From Gammaproteobacteria bacterium (GTDB lineage Bacteria; Pseudomonadota; Gammaproteobacteria; JAABTG01): a stretch of 64,000 bases of DNA. The DNA is taken from the NCBI GenBank assembly GCA_017999615.1, contig JAGNLM010000010.1, forward strand, positions 20,700-84,699. The letters run 5' to 3'. The notes under the pieces were generated by a model that was not told where the DNA came from, did no database searches, and saw nothing but the letters and a program-made list of their open reading frames with translations. The translations under genes and the position numbers were made by a program. Every line of letters begins with the position of its first letter. Positions within the stretch are counted from its first letter, which is position 1. Shown here in pieces: positions 43,759 to 52,038 of the stretch.

Positions 43759-46700
43759 TCACCCGGCAGCGGCGCTCCAGTACGGCGAGACCAGGCTCGC
43801 CGCGTCGTCGGGGGCAATCGCGACCGCCGACTTCCAGGAGTCGACCCCCAACGCGCTCGTGAAGCCCGCCATGGCCTGGACCAGCGAGTCGACTTGGCGG
43901 GCCAGGAGCGTGGTGCCGTCGTGGAGCACGACCCGCTCGATCTCACCCGCACCCTTGCCGAACCAGCCGAGAACGGTCACCCGGTCGTCCCCGGCCCCCA
44001 GGGCGATCGAGAGGTCGGAGTTCGTGCGGGTCAACCCCAGGTCCACCGGGCGGAATCCTGCCCCGAGGACCAAGCGGTCACCCTTGCCCCCTGCGTCGGA
44101 AATCGTGTCGGCACCGTCGCCCGCGCGGAAGTAGTAGGTGTCTGCGCCCCGGTCACCCATCAGGGAATCGCTCCCCGGCCCGCCCCGCAGGACGTCGTCC
44201 CCTGCACCACCCCAGAGGGCGTCATCCCCGCGGCCCCCGTCGAGCCAGTCGTCGCCCTTGAGGCCCCAGAGGGAGTCGTTGCCTTCGAGCCCGGCGAGGT
44301 AGTTCGCACGGGAGTCCCCGTAGCCCTGGTCCGCCCCCGCCGTGCCCTTCCAGACCGAGGAGTACCCATCCGGCGGCGCGTCCTCGTCCACCACCGGGGG
44401 CAGGCTGGCCAGGAGCTCCGCAAGAGAGCGGCTCCCGTCGGTGAAGACGACCTGCTCCACCCCATAACCGATCAGGTCACGGCCCACCTCCCGCAGGGGC
44501 ACGACGAGGCCCTGCTCCAGAGTCTCGCCCCAGCGCAGCGCGATCGCGGCCCGCCCTTCGTGCTCGGCGCGCTCGACGGTGACTTCGCCGGCGGCTGCCC
44601 CTACCTGGACCGTGTCGACCTGGCGAGTGAACGGGACCCTTCGCTGGGAGAGCCAGTCCGTGAGGGTGCCGAGCTCCGCGTCCGGGAGCCAGCGCAGATA
44701 GTCGAGCACGCCTTCGTAGTCCCGCCACTCCCCGGTCGGCAGGCCACCCTCCAGCATCCAACTGACGGCGGTGCGAGACACCGCGAGCCCATCGTCCTCC
44801 ACCACGTCGACCCCCGCCTGACCCGCGAAGAAGTGATACGTGTCGGCGCCCTCTCCCCCGCGCAGCAGGTCGCTCCCTCCTCCACCGGCGAGGACGTCGC
44901 CCCCACCGAGTCCTTCCAGCGTGTCGTTGCCTTCACCCCCGTAGAGCAGGTCGGACACCCCCTCCCCGCCCGAGATCCCGTCGTCCCCGCCCCTGCCGTC
45001 GACCAGGCTCGGGGCGCTTCCGTAAACCGCCCCCACGTGCTCGGGCAGGTCCGTGCCGTAGATCCTCTCGACCCGTGCGGTCTCCGTGGAGACCGGCACC
45101 ACGACGGGCAGACCCGAGCCACGGCCGACCTCACCCTCGTAGGCCACGTCCACCACCCGGCGCCGAGAGACGCTGCCCCCGTCAGCCTCGCTGGAGAACC
45201 CCCCGAGAGGGTCCAGCACGAGCTCAGCGTGGCGCCGGGACTGCACGTAGGCGACAGCCGCGACCCGCGCGGGCGGCGTGGCGCTCGCCGCGAGGTCGGT
45301 CGTCACCACCTCCACGCGATACTCGAACCGGGTGCCCGGCGGGGTACCGGTCCAGGTCCAGTACGCACCTTCGCCCGCGTAGGCACCGGGCACGTCGGGG
45401 AAATACCAGCCGTCCTCCGTCTGGATCGGCTCGTAGGGAGGGGTCTCGCAGGCGTAGTGCACGATGGCCACCTCGGTCTCGAGGGGTGCGTCGATGCCCG
45501 CCCCCACCCGATTGCCATAGTCCGCCTCCCGGGTGAGCCGCGCATACAGGGCCTGCTCGAACGACTCCCAAACGAGTCGCAGCGGGTCGCCCCCCGGCGG
45601 GACAGCCCCCAGCAACTCCTCCAGGGGAACGGACGCGCCGCTCGCCAGTTCGAGCGACCAGCGCGCGGGGTCCGCGAAGTAGTCCCGCACCGTCACCGAG
45701 CTTGGCACGGGCTCGCCGCCTCCCCCGTCGCCGGTGTCCGGCGCGGGCGGCAGCGTCCAGCGCAGCAGGAGGTCTTCGCCCACGCGCTCGGCGTCCACGT
45801 CGGCCGATACCGTTCCGAGGCCGAGCCGCAGGCGGTTGACCTCCCCCGCGGCGCCCGTGTCCCGGACCAGGTCCTGCCCGGCCCCGAGGAGGTAGAGGTC
45901 CGCCCCCTCTCCTCCTTCGAGGGTGTCGTCGCCCGCCCCTCCGTCGAGCCGGTCGGCACCCGCCCCGCCCCGCAGCACATCCCTTCCGCCGTAACCGGAG
46001 AGCTGGTCGTCTCCCGCGCCCCCCTCGAGGACGTCGTCGTGGGCGTCGTAGCCCTCGAGGATGTCCGCGGCACTGCTGCCCACCTGGCCGAGGGCCGCCC
46101 GGGTCAGTTCTTCCGCCGTCCAGCGGGTCCCGTCGGCCCACTCCACCACCTCGATGGAGGGACCGGTCGAGAACCAGTCGGACACGCGCACCTGGAGCGA
46201 GCCGGAGGCATCGGTGAGAGCCAGGTCCGAGCCAACCCGGACGGCGACGATCGAGCCCGCTGGCACGCTGGCGCCGAAGGCGACCGTGTCGAGCCCCTCT
46301 TCGTCCTCGATCAGGTCCGTCCCGTCGACGGACTCGAAGCGATAGACGTCGTCCCCCTTGCCGCCGTTCAGATAATCCGAGCCTGCGCCACCCACGAGCA
46401 CGTCACCGCCGGCCCCGCCCACGAGCGCGTCGTTCTGCGCCTCACCGAGCAGAGAATCGTCGCCGTCCTGGCCGAACAGGGAGTCGCTGCCCGCCCCGCC
46501 GAGGAGCGTGTCGTCACCCGTTGCGTCCGCCCCTTCCGGGTGGGTGCGCCACTGATAGCGCACGATGCCCGCCGCGACGGTGGCCTCGTACAGGGTGCGG
46601 GAGTCCTCCGCGACGGTCGCGGGACACCGGTCGCCCCAGAGAACGTCGCCGCCCTCGCCACCCTCCAGCCGATCGCTGCCCGCCTCGCCTTCGAGGTGGT

Positions 46701-49584
46701 CCCCGTCGGCGCCCCCGCGCAGGGTGTCGTCCCCCATCCCTCCGAAGAGGCTGTCCCCTCCCTCGCCGCCCTCGAGGACGTCGTCCCCCGCAAGCGCGGC
46801 GTCCACCTCGAGGACGATGCCGTAGTCACCCGGCGCGAACCCGTCATTCCCCACAGGCGCGCGCACCGTGCCGGTCGCTCCATCCCAGAGGCCAAAGAGG
46901 CCGGTGGCGTCGCCGAACATCCGGTCTGCGCCCGGACCACCGCCGACGCAATCGGCACCCGCCCCCCCGAGCAGAACGTCGGCGCCGTCCCGGTCGAGGA
47001 TGAGGTCGTCGCCCTCGTCACCCGTGAGCCAGTCGTTGCCCGCGCCCCCCTGCACCCAGTCCCGCCCCTCGTACCCGAAGACGACGTCGTGCTCCGCACC
47101 GCCGTCCAGCCGGTCGCCCCCGCCGCTGCCCTGCAGGACGTCGTTCTGCGACCCACCCTGCATCTCGACCCCCACGCCTTGCACGCCCACCTCCAGGAAG
47201 CGCGCGTCCAACACGTCGTCCCCCGAGCCTCCGTGGACGACCGCTCCCAGAGGCGCAGGGCCCCAGACGCCCACCTGGTCGTTGCCCCCGTCGGCGAACA
47301 CGGCCGGAGTGGCGGCGAACGCGGCGGGGCGCAGGGAATACTCGTCGGCCCCGGCGGTCAGATACACGGCAGAGCCCGGTGCGGCAGGACCGCTCACCGC
47401 GACCTGGCCGACGATTCCTCCGTCGTGGGTCTGCAGACCCTCCCCGGTCGCGAGCGCTGCGCTCAGGCTGAACGCAGGGACCGGGAACTGGTCGAGCCCG
47501 CCGGTGAAAACCGCGAAAACCGCTGCCTCCCGGGTGCCTTCGGGCACGCTCAGCAGCCACTCCCGGGCGCCCACCTTCGCGTCGGCACCCCGGTAGGCCT
47601 CGACCGCGGCTCCCACCAGTTCCACCGGCTCCCCCGCGGCCCCGTCGAGGGTCAACCGCAGCGTCTGGCCACCGGGCGCCGCTGCGTAACGCAGGGTCAC
47701 GGTGTAGGGCAGCACCAGTTCCGGCGATGCGTTGGCAAGCGCCTGCATCGCGCCCTCCAGGGCCAGGCCTCCCGTGCCGGGAGACGCCTGGAGACCCTGC
47801 CCGGCCTGCTCCAGCAACCCCCGCACCTCGAGCAGGAACCCGCGTAGCGCCTCCGCACTCGCCCCGAGTGTCGCAAGGTGTCGGCCAACGATCTCCCGGT
47901 ACTGCTCCGCGGCAGCGCAGCTCACGTCGCCCTGCCAGGCCAGGAGACCCCGCGGGTCGTCGACCCGATACCCCACAACGGCGTTGGCGACGCTGGCTGC
48001 CAGACCTACCAGATGTTCCCCCAGCGCGCCGGCGACGTCGCTGGACAGCACACTGCCCTCGGTCCCGAGGAAGTCCGCCACCGACTCCGCCCCCGCCCGG
48101 GCCAGGTCCAGGCCGAAAATCAGGGGGTCCAGCCCTCTCTCCTGGGCCCGCTGCCCCAGGAATTGCAGCGTGTCCCCCAGCCAGTCCTCACCCCCCGCGA
48201 GGTGTTGGTAGAGTTCGGCACGGGTAGCCTCGTCGCCGCCGAATCCGAGCCCCTGCATCACCGCCCCGACCCGGGTCACGAACGCCTCGGTGGACGCCCC
48301 TTCCACGGCCGCCACCCAGAGTCCGGCCCGGAGCAGGGCGTCCCCCCGCGGGCCCGCGACCAGGGCGGCGATCTCCGCATCGAACGAGCCCTCGGGCATC
48401 ACGCCATCCGCCACCATGCGAAGCATGGACTCCGTCCCGGCCCGGTCTCCCGAGCCCAGCAGGTCAGCGATGCCCGCCGCCAGCACGAGCGCCGCACCCA
48501 CCCCAAGGACTGTGGCGTTGCCCACGGTGCCGCCAACGAAGCTGATGGCGCTGCGCACCAGGCTCCAATTCGAGAGCGCCAGCAGCCCGAACTGCGCCGC
48601 AAAACCCGCGTCGTCGTAGCCGCCGGACTGTTTGAAGTTCTCGATGAACGCGTCCGCAAGCCTCGCGATGTCCGCTGCCGGCGCCACGGCGAGCGAGAGC
48701 ACGAGCCCGCCGGCCAGTCGCAGCCCGGACTCCAGCGCCGTGAAGTCCTTGTCGTTGAAGAGCCCCCCCAGCGTGGCCGCCACCCACTGGCCGTCGGCGA
48801 GGTCCAGGTATGCGGGAGAAGCCGGTCTCGCACCGGACAGCAGCGCCTGCACGCCACCGGCCGCGCCCGCGGCTGCGTACAGCGTGTCCAGCGTGTGCGC
48901 CGTCAGGAAATCGAGGGTCGGCGTCGAGCCCGGACCCAGCACGAGCTCCTGCGTATTTCCCCCCACGTGCCCATCTCCGATTCGGGTGACGATGTCGCCC
49001 CGCACGAAGAAGTGCGCCGTGTCGACGTCGGAAAAGACCTGGTAGGAATAGCGTTCCAGCGGCCCCGCCGCGAGCTCGCTCGAGTGCTGCGCCAGCGCCT
49101 CGATTCCGCCCAGGGAGTTGAAGGTGGTGAGGGTGATGTCGGGGGAGACGACCGGCTGGGACGCTCGCCTCAGCGCTTCGCGATAGGAGTAGCTGAACTC
49201 ATAGGCAGCATACTGCGCGAGGGCACCACCGAGGGAATGGCCGGTAAAGTGGATCGTGCCCAGCGTAGCGAGACCGCCAAGCTCTCCCAACAACACGTCA
49301 CGGTGATGCTCCCACTGATCCCATCCCAACCGGACATCTGCATAAGCGTCCTGCAGGTCTTCCGTTCCAGCGAACGCCACGACGAAGTCGAATCGGCCCG
49401 TCGCCTGGCCATCGGCATCCAGTACCGCGCGCTCATAGATAGTGACGCGTAGGCCGGTTGCGGGGTCTACGATGCTGCTTCCCGGGCGGCGAACGAATCC
49501 TTCCGCAGGCAGCAGGTCATTGACGTCACCGTACGCCTCGCGGCTCGCATCCAGCGCAATCTGGTTGAGGACGTCCCTGTCCAT
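43759..49584 (-). CDS. Large RTX protein with N-terminal lipase-like domain, type I secreted
   Basis: 1,941 residues. The N-terminal 250 residues form an alpha/beta-hydrolase (class 3 lipase-like) domain: 'FDFVVAFAGTEDLQDAYADV' and the nucleophile elbow 'HFTGHSLGGALAQYAAYEF' with Ser117. A helical, hydrophobic-rich region follows (about 260-600), then six blocks of Ca2+-binding RTX nonapeptides (GGxGxDxLx). The blocks are at roughly residues 780-900, 930-985, 1020-1085, 1170-1240, 1528-1588 and 1745-1845. HCBP-related beta segments lie between them, and the C-terminal non-cleaved secretion signal ends 'SPYWSAAAG'. At least four Cys are present, unusual for RTX proteins. AAGGAGG precedes the ATG at 49584. 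The transporter genes lie directly upstream in the same direction. Confidence 0.92.
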   Translation of the reverse strand: MDRDVLNQIALDASREAYGDVNDLLPAEGFVRRPGSSIVDPATGLRVTIYERAVLDADGQATGRFDFVVAFAGTEDLQDAYADVRLGWDQWEHHRDVLLGELGGLATLGTIHFTGHSLGGALAQYAAYEFSYSYREALRRASQPVVSPDITLTTFNSLGGIEALAQHSSELAAGPLERYSYQVFSDVDTAHFFVRGDIVTRIGDGHVGGNTQELVLGPGSTPTLDFLTAHTLDTLYAAAGAAGGVQALLSGARPASPAYLDLADGQWVAATLGGLFNDKDFTALESGLRLAGGLVLSLAVAPAADIARLADAFIENFKQSGGYDDAGFAAQFGLLALSNWSLVRSAISFVGGTVGNATVLGVGAALVLAAGIADLLGSGDRAGTESMLRMVADGVMPEGSFDAEIAALVAGPRGDALLRAGLWVAAVEGASTEAFVTRVGAVMQGLGFGGDEATRAELYQHLAGGEDWLGDTLQFLGQRAQERGLDPLIFGLDLARAGAESVADFLGTEGSVLSSDVAGALGEHLVGLAASVANAVVGYRVDDPRGLLAWQGDVSCAAAEQYREIVGRHLATLGASAEALRGFLLEVRGLLEQAGQGLQASPGTGGLALEGAMQALANASPELVLPYTVTLRYAAAPGGQTLRLTLDGAAGEPVELVGAAVEAYRGADAKVGAREWLLSVPEGTREAAVFAVFTGGLDQFPVPAFSLSAALATGEGLQTHDGGIVGQVAVSGPAAPGSAVYLTAGADEYSLRPAAFAATPAVFADGGNDQVGVWGPAPLGAVVHGGSGDDVLDARFLEVGVQGVGVEMQGGSQNDVLQGSGGGDRLDGGAEHDVVFGYEGRDWVQGGAGNDWLTGDEGDDLILDRDGADVLLGGAGADCVGGGPGADRMFGDATGLFGLWDGATGTVRAPVGNDGFAPGDYGIVLEVDAALAGDDVLEGGEGGDSLFGGMGDDTLRGGADGDHLEGEAGSDRLEGGEGGDVLWGDRCPATVAEDSRTLYEATVAAGIVRYQWRTHPEGADATGDDTLLGGAGSDSLFGQDGDDSLLGEAQNDALVGGAGGDVLVGGAGSDYLNGGKGDDVYRFESVDGTDLIEDEEGLDTVAFGASVPAGSIVAVRVGSDLALTDASGSLQVRVSDWFSTGPSIEVVEWADGTRWTAEELTRAALGQVGSSAADILEGYDAHDDVLEGGAGDDQLSGYGGRDVLRGGAGADRLDGGAGDDTLEGGEGADLYLLGAGQDLVRDTGAAGEVNRLRLGLGTVSADVDAERVGEDLLLRWTLPPAPDTGDGGGGEPVPSSVTVRDYFADPARWSLELASGASVPLEELLGAVPPGGDPLRLVWESFEQALYARLTREADYGNRVGAGIDAPLETEVAIVHYACETPPYEPIQTEDGWYFPDVPGAYAGEGAYWTWTGTPPGTRFEYRVEVVTTDLAASATPPARVAAVAYVQSRRHAELVLDPLGGFSSEADGGSVSRRRVVDVAYEGEVGRGSGLPVVVPVSTETARVERIYGTDLPEHVGAVYGSAPSLVDGRGGDDGISGGEGVSDLLYGGEGNDTLEGLGGGDVLAGGGGSDLLRGGEGADTYHFFAGQAGVDVVEDDGLAVSRTAVSWMLEGGLPTGEWRDYEGVLDYLRWLPDAELGTLTDWLSQRRVPFTRQVDTVQVGAAAGEVTVERAEHEGRAAIALRWGETLEQGLVVPLREVGRDLIGYGVEQVVFTDGSRSLAELLASLPPVVDEDAPPDGYSSVWKGTAGADQGYGDSRANYLAGLEGNDSLWGLKGDDWLDGGRGDDALWGGAGDDVLRGGPGSDSLMGDRGADTYYFRAGDGADTISDAGGKGDRLVLGAGFRPVDLGLTRTNSDLSIALGAGDDRVTVLGWFGKGAGEIERVVLHDGTTLLARQVDSLVQAMAGFTSALGVDSWKSAVAIAPDDAASLVSPYWSAAAG

Positions 49585-50677
49585 CTGATTTGCCTCCTTG
49601 GCATAACTCCAGTACCCGAAGGGTCCGCGTTCGCGGCCTGTTCTGACCCATGTTACGAGCGTAGCCGAAAGCCACACGGCATCCATCAGGAGAAACGGCG
49701 GGGTGTCCGGTCACACCATGACTGACGACTCCCGGCAACACCCGCCGCAGCAATCCATCACCTCGATTCCAGATGTAGAGTCCTGCGTCCCCCGGACCCC
49801 ACTGTCCGGCACCACGATGATGCGCAAAGAGCACCCCATCGCGCCACGGAACGACGTGTCCAAGCCCGAACGACAGGCTGGGCAGATAAGGCATGCATTC
49901 CTTTTCCGTCCGTCCGTCTGGCGCAAGCCACCACATCGGCTCGCATCCTTTGCGGCTCCATTCGATGGTGGAACTCTGGTTGATGAATCTCGCCAGGAGA
50001 TAGGCTCCGCGATACGGCGCATAGTGCACGTGATAGGCCTGCCTCCGCTCTACGGGCAGTTCGACCACTGCGTGGTCCGAACCACGGACCAGCCGGATCG
50101 AATTCCTGTCCGTCCACTCCTCACGCTCTGGCCTTCCGAGGTCCAGCACACCGTCCCCGCCCCGCAGAGGTTTCACCTGCTTGCCTGCAGTCTTGTAGGC
50201 TGCGTGGTCGAAGAACCCGCAGGTCAGGGGATTGAATTTCACGTCCGGAGCCGCATCCACCTCCTGCTTCGTCTTCCACGGTGTATGGACCTCTTTTCCG
50301 AGCTCCCCCGCGTAGCGCTTCTCCTCACCCTCCTCGTGCGCGGCGTAAACCACGCGACCGTCAGCGACGCAGAGCAGGCTCTGCACGTCCCTTCGATAGA
50401 CGGTCGTCTTCCGTTTCGGGACGTCGAAGATCATCAATGCTTGCCGCAGCTTTCCGAAATCCCTGCCCTCGCGAACGGTCTCACCACCCAGAAACAGCAC
50501 GCGGTCGTCGTCGAGCCAGTACATCTGCCGGTCGGCCACGGGCGTCCTCGAGTCGATCAGCGTGAAGCCGGGCGCGACGCGGGTGTCGAGATAGCGTTTG
50601 CCGGCGAGCGTCAGGGCCAGGACGAGCGCAATGCCCAGGCTCAGCCAGACCTTCTTCGGAAGGGACTCAACGGTCAT
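49526..50677 (-). CDS. Membrane-anchored propeller-like hypothetical protein of the RTX locus
   Basis: A 383-residue protein with an N-terminal membrane anchor ('VWLSLGIALVLALTLAG') and a periplasmic body of repeated beta-strand units. The repeats have the form 'MYWLDDDRVLFLGGET', 'SLLCVADGRVVYAAHEEGEEKRY', 'WWLAPDGRT', 'VSPDGCRVAFGYARN', which resemble WD40/PD40-type beta-propeller blades. No family is recognised with certainty. Its last 59 bp overlap the RTX gene in another frame, and the RTX Shine-Dalgarno lies inside its coding sequence. Placement between hlyD and the secreted protein suggests a role in export or folding; that is inference. The ATG at 50677 is chosen over a TTG two codons earlier. 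Confidence 0.8.
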   Translation of the reverse strand: MTVESLPKKVWLSLGIALVLALTLAGKRYLDTRVAPGFTLIDSRTPVADRQMYWLDDDRVLFLGGETVREGRDFGKLRQALMIFDVPKRKTTVYRRDVQSLLCVADGRVVYAAHEEGEEKRYAGELGKEVHTPWKTKQEVDAAPDVKFNPLTCGFFDHAAYKTAGKQVKPLRGGDGVLDLGRPEREEWTDRNSIRLVRGSDHAVVELPVERRQAYHVHYAPYRGAYLLARFINQSSTIEWSRKGCEPMWWLAPDGRTEKECMPYLPSLSFGLGHVVPWRDGVLFAHHRGAGQWGPGDAGLYIWNRGDGLLRRVLPGVVSHGVTGHPAVSPDGCRVAFGYARNMGQNRPRTRTLRVLELCQGGKSDGQGRPQPDCAGCEPRGVR

Positions 50678-50711
50678 TTGCAAAAAACCCGGTCGTCGTG
50701 GGCACCAACGC

Positions 50712-52031
50712 TCACCTCTCCCTCAGGCTCTCGTCGCGGTAGCGCAGCAGCGGCTCGAGAAAGAAGGAAATCAGTCGCCGGTCCCCCGTTCTGACCTCGA
50801 TGGCCGCGGCCATCCCCGGCGTCAGAGGGACCCTGCTGCCGCCGGCCTCCAGGTACTGGGCGTCGAGCGCGACCCGAAGGGCATAGGCCAGACCCTGGCG
50901 CTCGTCCCCGACGGCGTCCGCCGACACCCGCGCCACCCGGCCGTGCAGCGTTCCGTAGCGGGTAAAGGGGAACGCCTCGAGCTTGACCACGGCCTCCTGC
51001 CCCTCGCGCACGAACCCCACGTCGCGATTTGCGAGCCGCCCCTCCACCTCCATCTCCACCCCCTCGGGCACCACCACCATCACCGGGGAGGTCGGGGTAA
51101 CGACAGTGCCGGCGCCCGGGACGGCGAGTTGTTGCACGAGCCCCGCAACCGGGGTCCGGACGCTCCGCTGGGCCAGGCGGTGCTCGGCCTTCCGGCGTTC
51201 CTCCTCGAGCCCCGCGACCCGCCGCTCCGCCTCCTGCATGCGGGCGAGGACGTCACGTCGAAACGCCGCCTCGAGGGCCCCCCGCCGCTCCTCCGCCAGG
51301 CGCACCGAAGCCTCGAGCTCCCCCAGCCGCGCCCTCTGCGCCCGAAGTTCCCCCTCCGCCTCCAGCCGGCCCTGCTCGACCTCGAGATAGGCGTGCTCGG
51401 CCGCGAGCTTTTTCTCGGCAAGCCGGCGGGCCGCCTCGGCCCTTCGCGCCAAGAGAGGCACGCTCGCCGCGAGTCCCTTCACGCGCTCTGCCAGCGCGCT
51501 CAGCTCTGCCCGCGCCCGCTCGGCCGCCTCGGCATGGGTCCGGGCCTCGGCCCTGTGGGCTTCCCACTCCCCGGCCAGGCGCTCCCGCTCGAGCCAATCG
51601 ACCTCATCGCTTTCCCACTGGAAGTCTTCCGCCGGGACGTCGCGACGCACCGCGTCCCAAAGCACTCCCAGCCGCGCCCTTTCCCCCCGGGCCAGACGGA
51701 GCTCGTGGCCCAGCCGGTCCCGGTCCGCCTCGGCGTCCGTGGGGTCCAGCTCGAGCAGCACCTGCCCCGCCTCGACCCGGTCTCCCTCGGCCACCGCGAC
51801 CGCGCGAACGACCCCCTGCTCGGCAACCTGGACGCGCTTCACCTCGCCCCTCGGCACCAATTTGCCCGGCGCCACTGCGACCTCGTCCACCCGCCCCCAG
51901 CTCGCCCACGCCACGGCCACCACGAGCAGCAGGGCGACCGACGCGGCCGTGGCACGGGCCAGGGGGTGAGGGGGTGAGGACTCCACCTCGAGGAGCGCGG
52001 GCAGAAAAGCCTCGACGGCGACCGGCTTCAT
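50712..52031 (-). CDS. Type I secretion membrane-fusion (HlyD-type) protein
   Basis: A 439-residue adaptor with an N-terminal inner-membrane helix ('VALLLVVAVAWASWGRVDEVAVAPGKLVPRGE'), a lipoyl half-motif, a long alpha-helical hairpin rich in Arg/Glu/Ala (about 110-290), the second lipoyl half ('RSVRTPVAGLVQQLAVPGAGTVVTPTSPVMVVVPEG') and a beta-barrel. The C-terminal end, 'RRLISFFLEPLLRYRDESLRER', is the conserved HlyD terminus. It bridges the HlyB-type ABC exporter to a TolC-like channel, which is not encoded in the window. It starts 7 bp after the ABC gene stop. Confidence 0.93.
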   Translation of the reverse strand: MKPVAVEAFLPALLEVESSPPHPLARATAASVALLLVVAVAWASWGRVDEVAVAPGKLVPRGEVKRVQVAEQGVVRAVAVAEGDRVEAGQVLLELDPTDAEADRDRLGHELRLARGERARLGVLWDAVRRDVPAEDFQWESDEVDWLERERLAGEWEAHRAEARTHAEAAERARAELSALAERVKGLAASVPLLARRAEAARRLAEKKLAAEHAYLEVEQGRLEAEGELRAQRARLGELEASVRLAEERRGALEAAFRRDVLARMQEAERRVAGLEEERRKAEHRLAQRSVRTPVAGLVQQLAVPGAGTVVTPTSPVMVVVPEGVEMEVEGRLANRDVGFVREGQEAVVKLEAFPFTRYGTLHGRVARVSADAVGDERQGLAYALRVALDAQYLEAGGSRVPLTPGMAAAIEVRTGDRRLISFFLEPLLRYRDESLRER

Positions 52032-52038
52032 GTCCCCG

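Noticed and set aside
43894..47847. Very long plus-strand open frame (1,317 codons) inside the RTX gene
   Set aside because: It is antisense to the RTX repeats. The frame stays open because the repeat codons are GC-rich and rarely give stops in that frame; it has no Shine-Dalgarno or recognisable domain.
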